Position numbers and translations under genes: made by a program. Positions 6,345 through 9,278 of a stretch of DNA of 9,278 nt are shown here, in pieces; position 1 is the stretch's first letter; each line of letters opens with the position of its first letter. The notes under the pieces are model-generated. The model worked only from the letters and a program-made list of their open reading frames with translations, had not been told where the DNA came from and did no database searches. Source of the stretch: an uncultured Eggerthellaceae bacterium (GTDB taxonomy: Bacteria > Actinomycetota > Coriobacteriia > Coriobacteriales > Eggerthellaceae); the NCBI GenBank assembly GCA_910588905.1, contig CAJURZ010000041.1:1-9278 (forward strand), given 5' to 3'.

Positions 6345-6350
6345 ATGATT
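6345..6350 (-). promoter_or_regulatory. Possible -10 box of the excision/replication operon
   Basis: AATCAT on the minus strand begins exactly 35 nt after the last repeat of element B, the same distance as TATAAC in element A. The hexamer alone is a weak sigma-70 match and the -35 position (AAGCAC) does not match. The call rests only on the shared spacing. Confidence 0.25.
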
Positions 6351-6376
6351 GCAGGTTTTCCGGGCTGGTGCTTCGT

Positions 6377-6433
6377 GATTTTTGCGCACAGTCCCGCACA
6401 GTCCCGCATAGTCACAAATTCGCTAAACCCACA
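6377..6433 (-). repeat. Element B: three 10-bp direct repeats with flanking boxes
   Basis: On the minus strand: TGTGGGTTT (6433-6425), 9-nt spacer, GTGACTATGC then GGGACTGTGC twice (6415-6386), two bases, then AAAAATC (6383-6377). It matches element A at 4437-4492 box by box with the same internal spacing except for one extra base. The 9-nt spacers differ completely, so the boxes and repeats look selectively conserved. It lies in the noncoding region upstream of the excisionase/replication operon. Confidence 0.8.
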
Positions 6434-6475
6434 CAGCTGCCTTGTTCGAGGTGGCCCATCTGTCTGTTCTTTCGG

Positions 6476-6503
6476 AAAAAAGCCCCGACGTTTGTCGGGG
6501 CTT
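6476..6503 (-). terminator. Strong intrinsic terminator for a minus-strand transcript
   Basis: AAGCCCCGAC (6503-6494) pairs perfectly with GTCGGGGCTT (6489-6480) around an AAAC loop, and the minus strand then continues with a run of six T (6481-6476). On the plus strand the stem is followed by ATTGCGG, so it works mainly on minus-strand transcripts. It lies 16 bp after the stop of the 27-codon ORF at 6520-6603. It shows that a transcript arrives from the right and is insulated from the operon starting near 6340. Confidence 0.9.
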
Positions 6504-6519
6504 ATTGCGGCACCTTGAA

Positions 6520-6603
6520 TCAGTGCGAGGTTCTTGGTGACATGTCTGGCTTCCTCGCGTCCGACGGCGAACTGGCCATGATCGTGTATCTCTCGGTTCC
6601 CAT
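6520..6603 (-). CDS. Possible 27-residue small protein or leader peptide
   Basis: An ATG at 6603 has a strong SD (GGAAGGAGG, five to six bases upstream) and reads 27 codons (starting MGTERYTIMASSPSDARKPD) to a TGA at 6520-6522, 16 bp before the terminator. The peptide is polar with no membrane helix; I recognise no family. The unit promoter-like -10 / structured leader / SD / short ORF / terminator is a coherent minus-strand transcript. It could encode a small regulatory peptide, or the ORF may be a part of a regulatory RNA. Codon use is not strongly biased, so coding is not certain. Confidence 0.45.
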   Translation of the reverse strand: MGTERYTIMASSPSDARKPDMSPRTSH

Positions 6604-6702
6604 GCCAGTCCTCCTTCCCGGTCTTGTCGGCGCTGTTGCGCCGGATGCTTGGAACCCGCTTCGGGCTATCGCCCGTTTGAAGCATTTCGTGTGTTCATAA
6701 TA
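6604..6702 (-). promoter_or_regulatory. -10 box and folded leader of the small transcript
   Basis: TATTAT (6702-6697) is a good -10 match on the minus strand; no good -35 is seen, and the operator-like 21-mer (6722-6742) covers that zone and upstream. The leader can form a two-layer stem: ATGCTT pairs with AAGCAT around the hairpin CGGGC-GATA-GCCCG. A second hairpin, CGGCGC-AACA-GCGCCG, follows. A GGTTCC in the leader is complementary to GGAACC just after the ATG at 6603, so an alternative pairing could cover the start codon. This suggests a regulatory RNA, but no known class is recognised. Confidence 0.4.
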
Positions 6703-6721
6703 GACCCTGTGGCAAGGGGTA

Positions 6722-6742
6722 GTTGTTCCGAAATGGGACACC
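6722..6742 (+). repeat. Operator-like 21-mer, copy 1
   Basis: The sequence is GTTGTTCCG, AAA, TGGGACACC. Copy 2 at 8610-8630 is identical except that the central AAA is TTT. The motif is a near-palindrome (TGTTCC-N5-GGGACA, one mismatch between arms). It lies between the small minus-strand unit and the DUF4238 gene. A repressor or activator site is the simplest reading; a recombination site is also possible because the two copies bracket the cargo genes in the same orientation. Confidence 0.6.
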
Positions 6743-6836
6743 CATCTTGATTGCGATGATTTAGTATGCGATGTTGATATGCTGTAACAATTCGATGTCA
6801 TCATCCGGGCGGTTGGGTGGCGTTTGCGAAAGCGAG

Positions 6837-7754
6837 ATGAGCAGGTTGGCAGAGGAAAACACCCCGAAAAAGCAGCACTATGTGCCCCAGTACTACCTGA
6901 GGCGTTTTTCGGATGATGGCGACAGTCTCTGGGTTTACAACCGCAGGGCGGGTAAGACCTATAAGAGCAGATCGGAAGACGTGTGCGAGCGCAACTACCA
7001 TTATGAGATGGAAGCGAGATGCCAGAGGAGCTGGCATGGGCGTCACCTCCTCCCCGGGAAGATCGAGAAGAAGCTTTCCCAGATAGAGGGAGAGCAATCG
7101 GCTCTCCTACGCAAGATAGATGTCCAGATAGATGCCGGGCGCATCCACGAAAAGGAGCGAAGGGCGCTCTTGTGGCTGGTCGGACACCTTATCGCGAGGC
7201 ACCCTGCAATGCTTGCAGACTACGAGCCGGATTACGATGCGATGTACAACGATCCCGAAGTGAGATGGGGCTGCGAAGTTCTGGCCCAAGCGGGAATGGC
7301 TGAGGAGATCGAGGTTCTGGCAAAGGGCGCGAACCAGATGGTGCTCGCGCTTTGGCGATGCAAGGGGAGCCCCACGTATTTCGCCAAGAACGATCTTGAA
7401 AGGCTTCGCTGCTGCTTCATCAGACCGCAAGGGGAAGCCCGCTTCATCACCTCCTCCCTGCCCCCGCATTTCAACTCTACGCTTCAGAAGGACGGAAAGT
7501 ACCACATCGATGACCTTACGCTTCCGCTATCATCCGCACTTGCGGTTCGCTATTCCAACGATGGACCTACGAAATGCGAGATCATTGAGGCCTCGGACGA
7601 TTCTGTCATCGAGATCAACGCCGGATATTTCGTCTCGGAGCCCCCATGCGAGCAGATAGTTTCTGGAAGGAAGTCAGATCTCGATCAAGCACAAGCTTTC
7701 GCCCAGCGATATCGCATCAACGCCGCTATGGCGCGCATCAGAAGCTGCCGCTGA
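6837..7754 (+). CDS. DUF4238 family protein (cargo gene, unknown function)
   Basis: A 305-residue soluble protein. Residues 11-25 (KKQHYVPQYYLRRFS) followed by LWVYNR (31-36) are the hallmark N-terminus of DUF4238 proteins. Further family-like features are the acidic/aromatic ERNYHYE (51-57), the KIEKKLSQIE helix (75-84) and IARHPAM (119-125). The biochemical function of the family is not established to my knowledge. I chose ATG 6837 because it places the HYVPQ motif at the usual distance; upstream in-frame ATGs at 6771 and 6795 have no SD, and 6837 itself has only a weak AAAGCGAG. It is the only complete plus-strand gene, and lies tail to tail with the next gene (16-bp gap), which suggests an acquired cargo module. 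Confidence 0.85.
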   Translation: MSRLAEENTPKKQHYVPQYYLRRFSDDGDSLWVYNRRAGKTYKSRSEDVCERNYHYEMEARCQRSWHGRHLLPGKIEKKLSQIEGEQSALLRKIDVQIDAGRIHEKERRALLWLVGHLIARHPAMLADYEPDYDAMYNDPEVRWGCEVLAQAGMAEEIEVLAKGANQMVLALWRCKGSPTYFAKNDLERLRCCFIRPQGEARFITSSLPPHFNSTLQKDGKYHIDDLTLPLSSALAVRYSNDGPTKCEIIEASDDSVIEINAGYFVSEPPCEQIVSGRKSDLDQAQAFAQRYRINAAMARIRSCR

Positions 7755-7770
7755 GAAGCGCAGAGTCCTG

Positions 7771-8562
7771 TCAAAGTCGGGAAAGCCAGCGCGCGAAAGT
7801 ACCGTTCTTGGCGCATTTGCCGAAGTTGTCGCTATATCCGCAGAACCTGTCCGATCTTGAGATGGCGATCATGGAGGCTATGATGAGCAGATCGTCCGCG
7901 CCATCCATGTCCTGCTCGGCTATCCTCCGGACATCGAGGGGAATTCCATGGCTTTCGAGGATCTTCCCGTAGTCCTTGTATCGGGGATTCTCCTCTGCGA
8001 GTACATAGAGGTCGTGCAGAAGTTCGCTTGCGGCAACTTCTGCCTCCTCTTCTCCATCCTTGACCTCGTCCTCGTCCAAGAGCCCCGATCGGTGCTTACG
8101 GCGGAGCTCATCGACGTTCACCAACACATCGGCGTAAGCCGCAACGTGGTCGATTCCGTGCATTTCGTCGGGGAAAGAGGATTCGTATCCACCCTCGACC
8201 ATGAGCTCCTTACAACCGAATTCCTCTGCCAGGAACGCCGTCAGAGCATCGAATCCCTTGGGAAACGCGTTCGATCCGCCGTAGCTTTCTCCACGAGCGC
8301 AGACATCCCATTGCGTTCCGTCCAGGACCGGGCTGAAGTAATGGCAGTACCAATCCTCCACGCCGGAGGCATCCAGCTGGCGCTCCAACTTCTCCATCTG
8401 GGCATCGGTCACATGAAAATCCCTGCATTCGGGCTCAGGGTAGAAGGAGCGCGAGTATGTTGCAAGATATCCGTCGCTTGACTTGAGTATCTCAAGCTCC
8501 CAGCAGCCGCCGAAGAAGCCACCGCAGCTGAATTTGAATATGCTTTGCGCATGTTTCGCCAT
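7771..8562 (-). CDS. Uncharacterised protein with a DUF6508-like C-terminal domain (cargo gene)
   Basis: A 263-residue acidic soluble protein in two parts. The N-terminal part (1-115) has a Gly-rich GGFFGGCWELEI stretch (14-25) and GTQWDVCARGESYGGSNAFP (82-101), which I do not recognise by name. An acidic linker (164-176, DEDEVKDGEEEAE) follows. The C-terminal part (about 180-263) ends with MIAISRSDRFCGYSDNFGKC and G-x5-WLSRL; the DRFC-G…G…WL-RL pattern resembles DUF6508. Function unknown. The SD AGGAG is five bases before the ATG. Operator copy 2 (8610-8630) lies upstream, and a possible promoter lies at 8651-8678. Confidence 0.75.
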   Translation of the reverse strand: MAKHAQSIFKFSCGGFFGGCWELEILKSSDGYLATYSRSFYPEPECRDFHVTDAQMEKLERQLDASGVEDWYCHYFSPVLDGTQWDVCARGESYGGSNAFPKGFDALTAFLAEEFGCKELMVEGGYESSFPDEMHGIDHVAAYADVLVNVDELRRKHRSGLLDEDEVKDGEEEAEVAASELLHDLYVLAEENPRYKDYGKILESHGIPLDVRRIAEQDMDGADDLLIIASMIAISRSDRFCGYSDNFGKCAKNGTFARWLSRL

Positions 8563-8609
8563 CGTCGCTCCTAACCTCTCCCTAATACTCTCATACCTGC
8601 ATCGACAGC

Positions 8610-8630
8610 GTTGTTCCGTTTTGGGACACC
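8610..8630 (+). repeat. Operator-like 21-mer, copy 2
   Basis: The sequence is GTTGTTCCG, TTT, TGGGACACC, identical to copy 1 (6722-6742) outside the centre, in the same orientation and 1888 bp away. It lies about 48 bp upstream of the minus-strand gene starting at 8562 and about 20 bp downstream of a possible -10 (8651-8656), a position where a bound protein could block transcription. Confidence 0.6.
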
Positions 8631-8650
8631 GGTTAGGTCTAGCGTCTTAG

Positions 8651-8678
8651 ATAATCTGATCCGCCCATGTTGTCACAA
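8651..8678 (-). promoter_or_regulatory. Possible promoter of the 7771-8562 gene
   Basis: On the minus strand, TTGTGA (8678-8673), a 16-nt spacer and GATTAT (8656-8651) give a modest sigma-70 promoter. Its -35 coincides with the TTGTCACA half-site at 8670-8677 and overlaps the -35 of an opposite promoter, so one protein could control both directions. Confidence 0.35.
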
Positions 8679-8699
8679 ACTCGGTTTTCATGATATATG
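8670..8699 (+). promoter_or_regulatory. Possible extended -10 promoter toward dinB
   Basis: TTGTCA (8670-8675), an 18-nt spacer and TATATG (8694-8699) preceded by TG one base away (extended -10 form). A transcript would start near 8706 and run about 177 nt to the dinB ATG. The palindrome at 8715-8733 lies just after this start point. Confidence 0.4.
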
Positions 8700-8714
8700 C
8701 CCTGTTCAGGGCAA

Positions 8715-8733
8715 CTGTGACAAATTGTCACAG
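8715..8733. promoter_or_regulatory. Perfect 19-bp palindromic operator candidate
   Basis: CTGTGACAA-A-TTGTCACAG is perfect over 9+1+9. It resembles CRP/GlxR-type sites (TGTGA…TCACA) but the spacing is 7 instead of 6. A further half-site TTGTCACA occurs at 8670-8677. A smaller palindrome GCCCTG-TT-CAGGGC (8699-8712) sits just before it. The AT-rich gap 8563-8882 otherwise holds only the promoters, the 21-mer and the LexA-type box; I see no convincing gene in it. Confidence 0.55.
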
Positions 8734-8846
8734 TGAAACTTTCGCATGTGATCCAGGAGCTTTATAGCTTCGCCGTTCCGAAAAATCCACAATCTGTTCG
8801 ATTGACTGAATAAGCGATCGGGTGCATCATAGGGATTCACGATAAT

Positions 8847-8860
8847 CGAACACATGTTCC
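8847..8860 (+). promoter_or_regulatory. LexA/SOS box-like site before dinB
   Basis: CGAAC-ACAT-GTTCC matches the Gram-positive/actinobacterial LexA consensus CGAAC-N4-GTTCG at nine of ten fixed bases. It lies 22 bp upstream of the dinB ATG and directly after GATAAT (8841-8846), which can serve as a -10. Another candidate promoter is TTGACT (8802-8807), 17 nt, CATCAT (8825-8830). Either fits LexA blocking transcription until DNA damage. Confidence 0.7.
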
Positions 8861-8882
8861 CTTTTGATAGCGAGGTGGTGCC

Positions 8883-9278
8883 ATGGGCGACAGGGTCATC
8901 ATGCATATCGACATGAACGCCTTCTACGCGAGCGTCGCCCAGCACCTCGACCCGGGGCTGAGGGGCAAGGCCGTGGCGGTGGCGGGCGACCCTGAGCGCA
9001 GGAGCGGGATCATCCTCGCGAAGTCCCGGGAGGCTAAGGCCTGCGGCGTGAAGACGGCCGAGGCGATCTGGCAGGCCAAGCAGAAGTGCCCCGAGCTCAT
9101 CGTTGTGCCGCCCGATTATGCAGCCTACAAGCGCTACTCGCGACTGGCGCGCATGATCTACTACGGCTACACAGATCTCGTCGAGCCATTCGGCCTCGAC
9201 GAGTCGTGGATCGACGTCACCGGATCGCTTCAGCTGCTCGGAGGCGATGCCATGCTCGTGGCGAGGGAGATCTCCGAG
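8883..9278 (+). CDS. dinB: Y-family DNA polymerase (DinB/UvrX type), N-terminal part (cut by window edge)
   Basis: The first 132 codons of a translesion polymerase. Catalytic residues are present: D10 in HIDMNAFYASV (8-18) and D106/E107 in GLDESWIDV (104-112). Y15 sits at the steric-gate position. RRSGIILAKSREAKACGVKT (39-58) and EAIWQAKQKCPELIVVPPDY (60-79) are the fingers region and look most like Firmicutes UvrX/DinP-type enzymes, which are frequent on mobile elements. It copies past damaged bases and is error-prone. The ATG at 8883 has GAGGTG five bases upstream. A LexA-type box 22 bp upstream suggests SOS control. The little finger domain and C-terminus are outside the window. Confidence 0.95.
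   Translation, partial: MGDRVIMHIDMNAFYASVAQHLDPGLRGKAVAVAGDPERRSGIILAKSREAKACGVKTAEAIWQAKQKCPELIVVPPDYAAYKRYSRLARMIYYGYTDLVEPFGLDESWIDVTGSLQLLGGDAMLVAREISE

Noticed and set aside
6248..6409. A 53-codon minus-strand ORF (starting MRDCAGLC) across element B, whose stop overlaps a possible start of the first excisionase gene as ATGA
   Set aside because: It has no Shine-Dalgarno, its first codons are made of the direct repeats, and the matching ATG-CGG-GAC-TGT in element A opens only a 17-codon ORF with the frame diverging. DNA-level conservation explains it better. The Lys-rich C-terminal half keeps it slightly open.
6722..6742. GGAAC within the 21-mer (minus strand) as an ECF sigma factor -35 element
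   Set aside because: The 21-mer is conserved well beyond the GGAAC, has dyad symmetry, and the expected -10 region is not conserved between the two copies.
6969..6979. agatcggaaga, identical to the start of the Illumina adapter, followed by cgtgtgc
   Set aside because: It reads through in frame as part of the DUF4238 protein (SRSEDVCERN) where the family expects an acidic stretch, and the match stops after 11 bases. Coincidence rather than adapter contamination.
8715..8733. CTGTGACAAATTGTCACAG as a standard CRP-family site
   Set aside because: The spacer between TGTGA and TCACA is 7 bases rather than 6, and the further TTGTCACA half-site fits a different binding protein better.
8706..8855. 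Minus-strand ORF of about 49 codons (starting MCSIIVNPYD) in the gap before dinB
   Set aside because: The AAAAGGG SD-like sequence is only three bases from the ATG, the ORF runs through the regulatory palindrome, and no family is recognised.

Overview
The window looks like part of an integrative and conjugative element (ICE), or a conjugative plasmid, in a high-G+C bacterium. The conjugation genes belong to families best known from Firmicutes and human-gut elements (PrgI, Maff2-like small membrane protein, PcfB/DUF3801, VirD4). Codon use is strongly GC-rich and Shine-Dalgarno sites are strong (AGGAG type). A Coriobacteriia host such as an Eggerthella or Collinsella relative would fit, but this is inference. 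No rRNA, tRNA, CRISPR array or insertion sequence was seen.

Layout: positions 1-4261 hold the minus-strand transfer operon. In transcription order it encodes an unrecognised soluble protein (3518-4261), a PcfB/DUF3801-like protein (2949-3497), the VirD4 coupling ATPase (1126-2952), a two-helix Maff2-like protein (720-935), PrgI (246-704) and the start of a VirB4 ATPase cut by the left edge (1-316). Positions 4471-6278 hold a second minus-strand operon: two small excisionase/AlpA-type DNA-binding proteins, a winged-helix replication-type protein and a DnaC/IstB-type helicase loader. Relaxase and integrase are not in the window. Positions 6480-6836 hold a small minus-strand unit with a promoter-like -10, a structured leader, a 27-codon ORF and a very good terminator. 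Positions 6837-8562 are a two-gene convergent cargo (DUF4238 plus a DUF6508-like protein). From 8883 a Y-family DNA polymerase (dinB) begins and runs off the right edge, with a LexA-type box in front.

The most interesting signal is a pair of matching intergenic elements (A, 4437-4492; B, 6377-6433). Each has the same architecture: a TGTGGGTTT box, a 9-nt spacer, three 10-bp direct repeats, then AAAAATC. One lies at each end of the excision/replication operon, in the same orientation. In both, a -10-like hexamer lies exactly 35 nt past the last repeat and no good -35 box is present. I infer that one factor, possibly one of the two small Xis-like proteins, binds both and coordinates the replication/excision operon with the transfer operon.

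A second repeated motif is a palindromic operator-like 21-mer at 6722-6742 and 8610-8630, in the same orientation, bracketing the cargo module. A third is a diverged duplication of about 60 bp in the leader of the Maff2-like gene. All functional assignments rest on reading the sequence; no database search was run.
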